Source: Thiomonas sp. FB-6
GTDB lineage: Bacteria > Pseudomonadota > Gammaproteobacteria > Burkholderiales > Burkholderiaceae_C
Reading direction: 5' to 3'
Length of the DNA stretch: 64,000 nt
NCBI RefSeq assembly: GCF_000377645.1
Contig: NZ_KB898471.1
Span: 691,084-755,083 of the forward strand
Positions 1-8,002 of the stretch are shown one piece after another. The position numbers and the translations under genes are program-made. The stretch's first letter is position 1; the number at the start of each line of letters is the position of its first letter. Below the pieces are notes generated by a model. It worked only from the letters and a program-made list of their open reading frames with translations, had not been told where the DNA came from and searched no databases.

Positions 1-507
1 GGCTATGAAGCGGCCACGGCCGACGGCGCCGAGCAGGCGCTGCTGCTCAGCGCGGCCGAGCGTTTCGACCTGGCCGTGCTGGACATCCGCCTGCCGGGGC
101 TCTCGGGCGTGGAACTGGCCCACCTGCTGGAGCGCCGCCATGGGCTGCGCAGCCTGTTCCTCAGCGCCTATGGTGAGCGCGAGGAGGTGAACCAGGCCAT
201 CCAGCAAGGGGCGCTGGGATACCTGCGCAAGCCGGTGGACGTGCCCCACATGGTGCCGACCATCGAGGCCGCACTGGCACGGGCGCGCGACCTCGACGCG
301 CTGGCCGAAGCCAAGCAGCAACTGCAGCGCGCCCTGTCCGAGCGTCGGCAGACCAGCGTGGCGGTGGGCATTCTCATGGCGCAAAGACGCCTGTCCGAGG
401 CCGCGGCCTTCGAGGCCCTGCGCGGGGAAGCGCGCAAACGGCGGCGCAAGCTCAGCGAATTCTGCGACGAACTGGTGGCTGGCCTGCAACGCCAGGAACA
501 TGGCTGA
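1..507 (+). CDS. ANTAR-domain response regulator (5' truncated)
   Basis: The reading frame is open from base 1, so the N-terminus lies outside the window; 168 codons are visible. The first ~95 residues are the end of a CheY-like receiver: LDIRLPG carries the probable phosphoacceptor Asp (codon 82-84), followed by FLSAYGE and YLRKPVD with the conserved Lys. A coiled linker leads into a C-terminal ANTAR domain (AVGILMAQRRLSEAAAFEALR), an RNA-binding module that in this family (AmiR, NasR, PdtaR) prevents formation of terminator hairpins. The gene overlaps the next kinase gene by 8 bases, so the two are probably a cognate pair. Family assignment is firm; the RNA target is unknown. Confidence 0.9.
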   Translation, partial: GYEAATADGAEQALLLSAAERFDLAVLDIRLPGLSGVELAHLLERRHGLRSLFLSAYGEREEVNQAIQQGALGYLRKPVDVPHMVPTIEAALARARDLDALAEAKQQLQRALSERRQTSVAVGILMAQRRLSEAAAFEALRGEARKRRRKLSEFCDELVAGLQRQEHG

Positions 508-1957
508 GCTGCCTGGCTCCGGGCGCCCCGCACCGAGCTTCGCGGATGCGCGGCGCGCGAGCGACGCCGAGGAGCGCCGCTTGCGCGCGCTGGTGGCGGC
601 CAGCTCGGATGCCGTGTACGAAATGAACGCCGACTGGTCGGAGATCCGCTTTCTGGACGGACGCGGCTTCGTCGCCGACGCCGTGCTGCCCACGCGGGAC
701 TGGATGGAGCGTTACGTGCCCCCCGGCGAGCAGGCCATGGTGCTGCGCCATATCCAGGCCGCCATTCGCGAGCGCGGCCGCTTCGACCTGGAACACCGCC
801 TGATCCGCGAGGATGGCAGCATCGGCTGGGCCCACTCGCGCGCGGTGCCAATCCTGGACGACACGGGCGCTCCCTGCGCCTGGATGGGAGTCGCCATGGA
901 CGTGACCGTGCGCAAGGAAGCCGAACTCGAGCTGCGCGCCAGCGAGCAGCGACTGCGCGCGGTCACCGAGCACATGACCGACGGTATTTTCTACCTCGAC
1001 CGCTCGCACGCCATCCGCTACCTGAACTCCGCCGGCATCGAGTGGCTGCGCGGCGTGCTGGGCCTGCCCGCGCTGCAGGCCGCGCAGGTGCTCGGGCACC
1101 GCCTGCGGGACATCGCCGGCGACACCGAGCCGAGCCGCGGCTTGCTCCTGCACGACGAGCAGGCCATGGCCGGCGGCCGCGCCACCAGCGTGGAGGCCAT
1201 GACCCTCTCGAGTGGCGGTCTGCGCAACCGCGTCACGCTGCGCGTACCCATCCGCGGCGCCGACGGCGAGGTGGTGGGCCTGCTGGGCATCGTGCGCGAT
1301 CTCACCCAGCGCATGCGCGAGGAGAGCGCGCGCGTGGCGCAGGTGCAGAACCAGCGCGACGTCCTGGTGCGGGAGGTGCACCATCGCATCAAGAACCATC
1401 TGCAGGGCATGCTCGGGCTGCTGCGCCTGCACGTGGCGCGAAGGCCCTCCGTGGCCGGCCCGCTGAGCGAGGTCATGGCGCAGGTGCATGCCATCGCGGG
1501 CGTCTACGGAATCAGCGGCCCCCCGGACGCCAGGGGGGTGGACCTGGGGCACACCACGGAGCTGGTGGTGCAAGGCGCGGTGGGCGCGGTGCCTCTGCAG
1601 TTCGAGAACGCCTGCGGGACCCCTGTGCTCCTGCGCGAGGCCGACGCGGTGCCCATCGCGCTGGTGATCAACGAACTCGTGACCAATGCGGTCAAGCACC
1701 TCGCGCCGGCCACCCCCGGCCGCCCGGTGCGGGTGGTGCTGCGGCGCGAGGCCGAGGCCGTGCTGGTGCAGGTGCGCGGCGGCCCGGCTTGCCTTCCGCA
1801 AGGCTTCGAGCTCGGCGGGCGCCGAGGTCCGGGCATCGGATTGCAGTTGCTCGGAACGCTGCTGCCCAGCAAGGGGACGAAGCTGCGCATCGAGCAGCAC
1901 GCCGACGAGGTGCTCGCCGAACTGGAGTTGCGCGAACCCGTGGTGGAACTGCGCTGA
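500..1957 (+). CDS. PAS-PAS HisKA_2-type sensor histidine kinase
   Basis: A 485-residue cytoplasmic protein with no membrane segment or signal peptide. Two PAS-like regions (about residues 30-155 and 155-290) precede a HisKA_2 dimerisation motif, REVHHRIKNHLQG, with the probable phosphoacceptor His at 294/295, and a C-terminal HATPase with N-box ALVINELVTNAVKHL and a GIGLQLL G-box. HisKA_2 kinases typically phosphorylate ANTAR regulators, as in PdtaS/PdtaR. The start ATG overlaps the upstream ANTAR gene (ATGGCTGA), implying translational coupling. It likely senses a soluble ligand through PAS. The stop is 8 bases from the convergent iolG stop, so it is not part of the inositol operon. Confidence 0.9.
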   Translation: MAELPGSGRPAPSFADARRASDAEERRLRALVAASSDAVYEMNADWSEIRFLDGRGFVADAVLPTRDWMERYVPPGEQAMVLRHIQAAIRERGRFDLEHRLIREDGSIGWAHSRAVPILDDTGAPCAWMGVAMDVTVRKEAELELRASEQRLRAVTEHMTDGIFYLDRSHAIRYLNSAGIEWLRGVLGLPALQAAQVLGHRLRDIAGDTEPSRGLLLHDEQAMAGGRATSVEAMTLSSGGLRNRVTLRVPIRGADGEVVGLLGIVRDLTQRMREESARVAQVQNQRDVLVREVHHRIKNHLQGMLGLLRLHVARRPSVAGPLSEVMAQVHAIAGVYGISGPPDARGVDLGHTTELVVQGAVGAVPLQFENACGTPVLLREADAVPIALVINELVTNAVKHLAPATPGRPVRVVLRREAEAVLVQVRGGPACLPQGFELGGRRGPGIGLQLLGTLLPSKGTKLRIEQHADEVLAELELREPVVELR

Positions 1958-1965
1958 GCGGCGGC

Positions 1966-2961
1966 TCAGAGTTGCACCGCAGCGCCGCTGGCCCAGCTCG
2001 CGGCGGCGGCATCGGCCAGCACTTGCGCCTGCACGCCGTCGTCCACCGTGGTGCCGGGCCTGGCACCGCTTTGCACGCACTCGAAGAAGTGGCTGATTTC
2101 CGAGCGGTAGGCGGCCGCGTAGCGCTGCAGGAAAAAGTCTTCGGGCTTGTCGGCGCGCACTCCGTCGGGGCCCCAGCGGCTGACGCGGGTGCGGGTTTCG
2201 TTGCCGCACTGGAGCATGCCGTGCGAGCCCAGGACCTCGAAACGCTGGTCGTAGCCGTAGGCTGCGCGCCGGCTGGTGTTGATCTGGCACAGCCGCCCCT
2301 TGCGGGTGCGGATGGTGACTGCGGTGCTGTCGGCGTCGCCCAGTTCGGCGATGGCCGGGTCGGTCAGCACCGAGCCGCTGGCGCTGAGCCACTGCGCCTC
2401 GTCGCCGTCGGCGCACAGCACCCAGCGGAACACGTCGAAGTCGTGGATCAGCATGTCGCGGAAGATTCCGCCCGATTGGCGGATGTAGTCGGCCGGCGGC
2501 GCGCCGGGATCGCGGCTGGTGACGATGAGCATCTCGGGCTCGCCGATGTCCCCGCGGCGCAGCTCGGCCACGGCCTGCGCGAAGGTGGGGTCGAAGCGGC
2601 GCTGGAAGCCGATCATGCAGGCCACCCCCGCCGCCTGCACGCGGGCCGCGCATTCTCGTGCGCGCCCGGCCGACAGGTCGACCGGCTTTTCGCAGAAGAT
2701 GTGCTTGCCGGCCTGCGCACTGCGGTGAATCAGGTCGTAATGGGTGGAGGTGGGCGAGGCGATCACGACCGCGTGCACCGCCGGGTCGGCCAGCGCCGCC
2801 TCGGGCGTGCTGGCCGCGGCGCCGGTGAGCTGGGCCAGGGCCCGCGCCTGCTCGGGCATCGGGTCGCACACATGCGCCAGGCGCAAGCCCGGCAGCGAGC
2901 ACAGGTTGGCGGCATGGATGCGGCCGATGCGGCCGGCACCGAACAGGGCGACGTTCTTCAT
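1966..2961 (-). CDS. iolG: Inositol 2-dehydrogenase
   Basis: A 331-residue Gfo/Idh/MocA oxidoreductase that oxidises myo-inositol to scyllo-inosose with NAD+, the first step of inositol catabolism. The N-terminal Rossmann motif GAGRIGRIHAANL is at residues 8-20. The family signature EKPVDLS is near residue 95, and GGIFRDMLIHDFDVFRWV carries the Asp/His catalytic pair typical of IolG. Length fits the family. It is the last gene of the leftward operon with the ABC transporter, the dehydrogenase and the RpiR regulator, which supports inositol as substrate over other sugars. scyllo-Inositol dehydrogenase activity cannot be excluded from sequence. Confidence 0.92.
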   Translation of the reverse strand: MKNVALFGAGRIGRIHAANLCSLPGLRLAHVCDPMPEQARALAQLTGAAASTPEAALADPAVHAVVIASPTSTHYDLIHRSAQAGKHIFCEKPVDLSAGRARECAARVQAAGVACMIGFQRRFDPTFAQAVAELRRGDIGEPEMLIVTSRDPGAPPADYIRQSGGIFRDMLIHDFDVFRWVLCADGDEAQWLSASGSVLTDPAIAELGDADSTAVTIRTRKGRLCQINTSRRAAYGYDQRFEVLGSHGMLQCGNETRTRVSRWGPDGVRADKPEDFFLQRYAAAYRSEISHFFECVQSGARPGTTVDDGVQAQVLADAAAASWASGAAVQL

Positions 2962-3026
2962 GGTGGTCTCGCGGGATCGGGAAACTGGGATCGGGAAGCC
3001 GGGATCGGCGCCGCCGCGCGGCGGGC

Positions 3027-3890
3027 TCAGGGAGCCGCCGCGGAGGCTCCGCCGTGGGTGAGTTCGAGCCGGTAGGCCACGGCCAGGAACAGGCTCTGCG
3101 CCAGGCCCATGGTGCCGCTCAGCGCGCGAAAGCCGAAGGTGGCGTGGTCCTGCACGAGCAGGCAGCTGTCGGCCAGGCGCGCCAGCTCGCCCATGCGGCT
3201 GTCGGTGATGGCGATCAGCTTCGCGCCGCGCTGCACCGCCAGTTCGGCGAAGGCGAGGGACTCCGGCGCGTAGGGGGCGAAGGACACGGCGATCACCACG
3301 TCGCCGGGTCGCACGGAGCGCACCTGTTCCTGCTGCATGGCGCCCAGGGAGCTGACCAGGCCCACGCGCTTGTCGGTGTGCTGCAGCGCGTAGGTCAGGT
3401 AGCTGGCCACGGGGAAGGACCTGCGCACGCCGACCACCCAGACCTGGTCGGTCTCGACCAGCCGGCGCACCGCGCGCTCGAATTCCCCCGCGTCCAGCCC
3501 GTCACGCAGCTCCTGCATGGCGGCCATGGAGCCGGTGAGGAAGCCCTGCGCGATCTCCACGCTGGACAGGTCCTTCGCCCCGCCTTCGATGACCTCGCGC
3601 AGGCGCAGGTGATACGAGCGCGCCGGAGCGATCTGGCGCGAGATGCCGTCCCGGAACACGGCCTGCATCTGGCTGAAGCCGGAAAAGCCCAGGCGCTTGG
3701 CGAAGCGCACCACCGCCGAGGGCTGCACGCCGCAGTGCGCGGCCAGTTCCAGGATGCCGTCCAGGCCGATGCGGTCGCGGTGTTGTTCGACGTAGCGGGC
3801 GATGAGCTTCTGCTGCTTGCTCAAGGCATCGAATTCGCCGGCGATGCGGGCGATGACGGCGTCGACGTCCGGCTGGCGGTCGCTGCTCAC
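3027..3890 (-). CDS. MurR/RpiR-family transcriptional regulator (probable inositol-operon repressor)
   Basis: 287 residues from a GTG start. I chose GTG because the upstream GGGAGG lies 7 bases before it; an in-frame ATG 87 bases upstream (3977) has no such site. The N-terminal HTH_6 domain includes AAHCGVQPSAVVRFAKRLGF. A C-terminal SIS sugar-phosphate-binding domain follows (WVVGVRRSFPVASYL, GDVVIAVSFAPYAPE). RpiR proteins usually bind inverted repeats and respond to a phosphorylated sugar intermediate. Its place inside the inositol operon points to local control of the divergent iol promoters; 2-deoxy-5-keto-gluconate 6-phosphate is a plausible effector by analogy, but this is inference. 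Confidence 0.88.
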   Translation of the reverse strand: MSSDRQPDVDAVIARIAGEFDALSKQQKLIARYVEQHRDRIGLDGILELAAHCGVQPSAVVRFAKRLGFSGFSQMQAVFRDGISRQIAPARSYHLRLREVIEGGAKDLSSVEIAQGFLTGSMAAMQELRDGLDAGEFERAVRRLVETDQVWVVGVRRSFPVASYLTYALQHTDKRVGLVSSLGAMQQEQVRSVRPGDVVIAVSFAPYAPESLAFAELAVQRGAKLIAITDSRMGELARLADSCLLVQDHATFGFRALSGTMGLAQSLFLAVAYRLELTHGGASAAAP

Positions 3891-3982
3891 GGATAGGCCT
3901 CCCGATGGCGTGGTGGGGGACTCCGCCTGGGCATGCGAGCCTGCCTCGCCGGGTCCTGCGCGGGGGGCATTATCCATGGGCT

Positions 3983-4828
3983 TCACAGGGGTGCGGCAGG
4001 TTGCGGGGCGCTGTCGTAGCCGCCCCAGACCGACTGGTCGTATTCGATGACCGCGCCGGTCATCAGGCCCGACTCGCCGCTGCACAGGAAGGCCACGGCG
4101 CGCGCCACCTCGGCGGGGTCGACCAGGCGCCCGAAGGGCTGCCGCGAGGCCGCCTCGCGCAGCCAGCCGGCATCGGCGCCGTGGAATTCGCGCTGGATAC
4201 GGTCCTCGCCCTCGGAGGCCATCCAGCCGATGTTCAGCGCGTTGACCCGGATGCGGTTGCGCAGCAGGGAATAGGCGGCGTTGCGCGTGAGCGTGGCCAG
4301 CGCTCCCTTGGAGGCGCAGTAGGCCGCCAGAAAGGACTGGCCGGCCAGCGCCGACATGGAGCCGATGTTGACGATGCTGCCTTCGATGGCCTCGCGGCGC
4401 ATCACCCGCACTGCCTCCTGCATGAGGAAAAAGGGTGCGCGCACGTTGATCGCGAACATGCGGTCGAAGAGTTCCGGGCTGGTGTCGATCAGGCTGCCGC
4501 GGTCGGTGATGGCCGCGGCGTTGACCAGCAGGTCCACGCGCCCGAAGCGCCGGTCGGTCCGCGCCACCACCTCGCGGCAGTCCTCCACGCGGGCCAGGTC
4601 GGCCGGCACGTACAGCGCCTCCAGCCCGCCGGCCTGCTCCAACTGGCGCTGGCGCTCCAGCCCGCGCTCGCGCTGGCGCCCGCAGAACACCAGGCCGCGC
4701 AGGCCGCGCGCGGCGAGCCCATCGCAAATGGCGGCCCCCAGGCCCTGCGTGCCGCCGGTGACCACCGCCACCTGGCCGTCCAGGCGCGAAGGGTCGCGCA
4801 CGCCCTCCACGGGCTTGGCTTCGTGCAT
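3983..4828 (-). CDS. SDR-family NAD(P)-dependent oxidoreductase in the inositol operon
   Basis: A 281-residue classical short-chain dehydrogenase. It shows the cofactor motif TGGTQGLG (about residues 25-32), the NAA motif, a catalytic Ser in the SIVNIGSMSA strand and the YCASKGA active-site Tyr/Lys. It follows the transporter ATPase gene by 35 bases and lies between transport and regulatory genes of the inositol operon. Its substrate cannot be read from sequence. It could oxidise another inositol stereoisomer or a sugar taken up by the same transporter, or act on a keto-inositol. The stop lies 92 bases before the RpiR GTG start. Confidence 0.85.
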   Translation of the reverse strand: MHEAKPVEGVRDPSRLDGQVAVVTGGTQGLGAAICDGLAARGLRGLVFCGRQRERGLERQRQLEQAGGLEALYVPADLARVEDCREVVARTDRRFGRVDLLVNAAAITDRGSLIDTSPELFDRMFAINVRAPFFLMQEAVRVMRREAIEGSIVNIGSMSALAGQSFLAAYCASKGALATLTRNAAYSLLRNRIRVNALNIGWMASEGEDRIQREFHGADAGWLREAASRQPFGRLVDPAEVARAVAFLCSGESGLMTGAVIEYDQSVWGGYDSAPQPAAPL

Positions 4829-4863
4829 CGGAGATCTCCCGGTCCTGGGTGGATGCCGCGGGC

Positions 4864-5685
4864 TCAGGCCGCTTCGCCCTGGCGCACGCCGGCCTTGCCC
4901 TCGAGCTCGTGGCGCAGCGCGTCGAGCCCGGCGCCGCCGGCCATGTGGAACATGAGCTGCTCCAGCGACAGTTCGCTCCTCGGCGCGTCGAGCTCCACGC
5001 TGCCCTGCGCGAGCACCGCGAAATGGTCGCCCACCATGTAGGCGTGGTGGGGGTTGTGGGTGATGAAGATCACCCCTGCTCCCTGCTCGCGCGCGGCGGA
5101 CAGGACGTAGCGCAGCACGATGCCCGACTGCGTGACCCCGAGCGCGGCCGTGGGTTCGTCCAGGATCAGCACCCGCGCGCCGAAGTGGATGGCGCGGGCG
5201 ATGGCCACCACCTGGCGCTGACCGCCCGACAGCGTGCCCACCGGACGGTCCAGGTCGGCCACGCGGATGCCCATGCGCTGCAGGGCCTCGCGGGTCTTGT
5301 GCTGCATGGCGGCAACGTCCAGCCGGCGCAGCGGTCCGCGCCCGCGGGTGAGTTCCGAGCCCAGGAAGAAATTGCGCCAGATGGGCATCAGCGGGGCCAG
5401 CGCCAGGGTCTGGTAGACCGCGGCGATGCCTCGGTCCAGCGCCTCGCGCGGGGAGTTGAACCGCACCTGCTCGCCGTCCACCGTGTAGCTGCCGGCGTCG
5501 TGCTGGAACAGGCCGGCGATGATGCTGATCAGCGTGGACTTGCCGGCGCCGTTGTCGCCCAGCACGCAGGTGACCTCGCCCGGGCGCACGGCCAGACTGA
5601 CGCCGCGCAGCGCCTCGATATGGCCGAAAGTCTTGCCGACGCCGTCGAGGCGCACGATCGGCTCCCTGGTGGCTGCCATGCTCAT
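4864..5685 (-). CDS. Sugar ABC transporter ATP-binding protein (single NBD, FrcA/IatA-like)
   Basis: A 273-residue ABC ATPase with Walker A GDNGAGKST, signature LSGGQRQ, Walker B LILDEPTAAL and the switch His in ITHN. Most ribose/inositol-type importers (RbsA, IatA) carry two fused nucleotide-binding domains in ~500 residues. This one has a single domain, as in the fructose transporter FrcA, so it presumably dimerises. Its ATG overlaps the permease stop (ATGA at 5682-5685). A second in-frame ATG 6 bases on has better spacing from GGGGAG and may be the real start. It energises import with the two genes transcribed just before it. Confidence 0.9.
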   Translation of the reverse strand: MSMAATREPIVRLDGVGKTFGHIEALRGVSLAVRPGEVTCVLGDNGAGKSTLISIIAGLFQHDAGSYTVDGEQVRFNSPREALDRGIAAVYQTLALAPLMPIWRNFFLGSELTRGRGPLRRLDVAAMQHKTREALQRMGIRVADLDRPVGTLSGGQRQVVAIARAIHFGARVLILDEPTAALGVTQSGIVLRYVLSAAREQGAGVIFITHNPHHAYMVGDHFAVLAQGSVELDAPRSELSLEQLMFHMAGGAGLDALRHELEGKAGVRQGEAA

Positions 5686-6776
5686 TCTCCCCGGCTGGAC
5701 CGGGCGCGTACCCAGTTGTTGAACACGGTGGCGGCGAGCAGCGTCGCGCCGACGAAGAACTTGAACCAGTCGGGGTTCCAGTCGGCGTAGACCACGCCCT
5801 GGATGGTCATGCCGAAGATCAGCGCGCCCAGCGCCGAGCCGACGGCCGAGCCGTAGCCGCCTGTCATCAGGCAGCCCCCGACCACCGCGGCGGCGATGTA
5901 GACCAGCTCGTTGCCACGGCCCGCGCCCGACTGCACGGTGTCGTAGGTGAACAGCATGTGCATGCCCAGCAGCCATACCGAGAAGCCCACCAGCATGAAC
6001 AGGACCGTCTTCGTGCGCGCCACCGGCACGCCCACGGCGCGCGCGCTGGCGCTCTGGCCGCCGACCGCCAGGACCCAGTTGCCGAAGCGCGTGCGCAGCA
6101 AGGCCCAGGTGCCGGCCGCGATCAGCAGCAGCCAGTAGAGGATGGCGATGCTCAGCTGGGTGTGCCCGATGGTGAGGCTGGAGGCGAACACCCTGTGCGC
6201 CGACTCGTAGCCGGGCATCGTGCTGATGTCGGCGGTGGCCACGTTGCCGGTGATCAGCCGGGTCAGCGCGATGTTGGCGCCCTGCAGCATCAGGAAGGTG
6301 GCCAGCGTGACCAGGAAGCTGTGCAGCCGGGTGCGCGCCAGCAGGTAGCCGTTGAGCGCGCCGATGCCCAGAGCCAGCACCAGGGAGAAGGCCACGCCGA
6401 ACCACAGATTGAGCCCGAAGGAGGTGCAGAACATCGACGCGGCCAGCGACGCGGTGGTCACCGCGACGCCGGCGGTGAGGTCGAACTCGCCGCCGATCAT
6501 GAGCAGCGCCACGGCCACCGCGGGAATGCCCAGCGTGGACGCCTGGTACAGCACGGTGGCCAGCGCCGGCAGTTGGCGCAGCGGCGGCGCCACCGCCCAG
6601 AACAGCGCGAACACGAGAATGGTGCCGCCCAGCGCGCCGGCCTCGGGGCGACGCAGCAGCGCCGCCCAGCCAGGGCCGCGGGGCGCCGCGGCCGGGACGG
6701 CGGCCGCGGCATTCTGCGCAGCGTTCGGCGCGGCGGAGGTGGCGGGCAACGCCGCCTGTTGCTTGGTCATGGTCAT
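5682..6776 (-). CDS. Sugar ABC transporter permease (inositol type)
   Basis: A 364-residue inner-membrane permease of the BPD_transp_2 family (RbsC/FrcC/IatP type). An Ala/Pro-rich cytoplasmic N-terminus of ~45 residues precedes about ten hydrophobic segments. The stretch IGGEFDLTAGVAV matches the conserved GGIDLSVG region of the family. The start ATG at 6776 has GGAG 7 bases upstream. The gene overlaps the ATPase by 4 bases and follows the binding protein after a 65-base gap with a strong stem-loop. Clustered with iol genes, it most likely imports myo-inositol. Confidence 0.9.
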   Translation of the reverse strand: MTMTKQQAALPATSAAPNAAQNAAAAVPAAAPRGPGWAALLRRPEAGALGGTILVFALFWAVAPPLRQLPALATVLYQASTLGIPAVAVALLMIGGEFDLTAGVAVTTASLAASMFCTSFGLNLWFGVAFSLVLALGIGALNGYLLARTRLHSFLVTLATFLMLQGANIALTRLITGNVATADISTMPGYESAHRVFASSLTIGHTQLSIAILYWLLLIAAGTWALLRTRFGNWVLAVGGQSASARAVGVPVARTKTVLFMLVGFSVWLLGMHMLFTYDTVQSGAGRGNELVYIAAAVVGGCLMTGGYGSAVGSALGALIFGMTIQGVVYADWNPDWFKFFVGATLLAATVFNNWVRARSSRGE

Positions 6777-6791
6777 GCGGGGCTCCGCTGA

Positions 6792-6828
6792 GGCACCGGG
6801 CGGCGCGCCGCGCGCGCGCCCCGGTGCC
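6792..6828 (-). promoter_or_regulatory. Intercistronic stem-loop between binding-protein and permease genes
   Basis: A perfect 9-base inverted repeat, GGCACCGGG (6792-6800) and CCCGGTGCC (6820-6828), encloses a 19-base all-G/C loop and has no U-run. It sits just after the binding-protein stop. In binding-protein transporter operons such hairpins commonly protect the upstream message from 3' exonucleases, giving excess binding protein over permease. That role is inferred here. Confidence 0.6.
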
Positions 6829-6841
6829 TGGACTTGCACGA

Positions 6842-7807
6842 TCAGCGCGTTCCGCGCTCGGCGTACTTGGCCACGAGGGCGGCGTTCTCCTGGGTCACGA
6901 AGGACGGCCCGGTGAGCACCGGCCTGCCCCCGCCGACGGTGTCGCCGTTGGTCAGGTTCAGCCACAGCATGTCGACCGCTTCGTAGCCCTCGACGTAGGG
7001 CTGCTGGTCGATCGCCCACTTCAGCTGGGTGCCCTTGGCGATCATGCGGATCGCCGTGGGGCTCATGTCGAAGGTCCCGACCACCGCCTTGCTGCCGGCC
7101 ATGCCGATGGCGCGTACCGCGGTGACGGCGTAAGGCGCGCCCAGCGTGACCACGTAGTCGATGGCGGGATCCTGCTGCAGCTTGGCAACGATGCGCGACT
7201 GCACGTCGGCCATGTTGTTCTCGTTCACGTACAGCACGGCGAACTTGCCGTGGAAGGTCTTCTTGATGCCGTCGCAACGCGCCTCCAGCTGCACCGCGCC
7301 CTGCTCCTGGTTGACGCACAGCACGTTCTTCGCGCCTTCGTCGTTCAGGCGGTCGCCCACCGCTTCGCCGGCGACCATTTCATCCTGGCCGGCGTAGCCC
7401 AGCAGGCCCATGCTCTTCCACTGGCCGGTGCCGGCGTTGAAGCCGACCACGGGAATGTGGGCGGCCTGCGCCTGCTTGACGGCGGCGCGCATGGCGTCGG
7501 GGTGGGCCAGGGTCAGCGCGATGCCGCTGACATGCTGCTGCACCGCGTTGACCACCAGCTGCGCCTGCTTGGAGGCATCGGGGCTGGCCAGGTACAGCAG
7601 TCGCACGTGGTCGTTTTTCGCGGCCGCCTCGGCGCCCTTGCGCACGATGTCCCAGAAGGTATCGCCCGGCGCGGCGTGGGTGATGATCGCGATGGTGTAT
7701 TCGGGGGCCTTGGCGTGGGCCGGCATGCCGAGCCCGACCGCGCCGCAGACCAATGCCAGCGCCGCGGCGAACTTCGCCGTGACCCCGGAACCTTTGTGGA
7801 TTTGCAT
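6842..7807 (-). CDS. Periplasmic sugar-binding protein of the inositol ABC transporter
   Basis: A 321-residue type I periplasmic binding protein (Peripla_BP_4, the RbsB/IbpA group). I start it at ATG 7807, preceded by GAGGAG 7 bases upstream, rather than at an in-frame ATG 48 bases upstream. Residues 1-28 form a signal peptide (basic start, hydrophobic core, cleavage near PAHAKA). The mature part begins EYTIAIITHAAPGDTFWDIVRKG, the typical first strand and ligand loop. As first gene of the leftward operon it should be expressed most. The substrate is inferred as myo-inositol from its neighbours; the ligand could also be another cyclitol or pentose. Confidence 0.9.
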   Translation of the reverse strand: MQIHKGSGVTAKFAAALALVCGAVGLGMPAHAKAPEYTIAIITHAAPGDTFWDIVRKGAEAAAKNDHVRLLYLASPDASKQAQLVVNAVQQHVSGIALTLAHPDAMRAAVKQAQAAHIPVVGFNAGTGQWKSMGLLGYAGQDEMVAGEAVGDRLNDEGAKNVLCVNQEQGAVQLEARCDGIKKTFHGKFAVLYVNENNMADVQSRIVAKLQQDPAIDYVVTLGAPYAVTAVRAIGMAGSKAVVGTFDMSPTAIRMIAKGTQLKWAIDQQPYVEGYEAVDMLWLNLTNGDTVGGGRPVLTGPSFVTQENAALVAKYAERGTR

Positions 7808-8002
7808 TGTCTCTCTCCTCGGTGGCACCGCGTGCGGGGCGAGCGTGCCCGGCATCGCAGGCCGAAGTATGGATCAAACGAGAAAATTTTTTCTACGTAA
7901 TTTCCCGAAAGGCCGTCTTTTTCTTTGTGGACTAGGCTTGAGCTGGCGATGGTGCTGTCCGCGGGCACCAGCTGCCTCCGAGACCCTGCACTGCGACCCC
8001 CG
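7808..8002. promoter_or_regulatory. Divergent promoter region of the two inositol operons
   Basis: This 195-base spacer separates the leftward transport operon from the rightward iolCDEB operon. Its middle (about 7875-7925) is strikingly A/T-rich against the GC-rich surroundings, as expected for two promoters and an operator. It holds the inverted repeats AGAAAATTTTTTCT (7881-7894) and TTTCCCGAAA (7901-7910). I could not assign -35/-10 boxes with confidence. Confidence 0.65.
7881..7910. promoter_or_regulatory. Candidate RpiR-type operator
   Basis: Two adjacent inverted repeats are centred 18 bases apart: AGAAAA-TT-TTTTCT and TTTC-CC-GAAA. GAAA/TTTC half-sites are common in operators of RpiR-family regulators, and the only DNA-binding protein in the inositol cluster is of that family. 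The assignment is inference. Confidence 0.45.
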
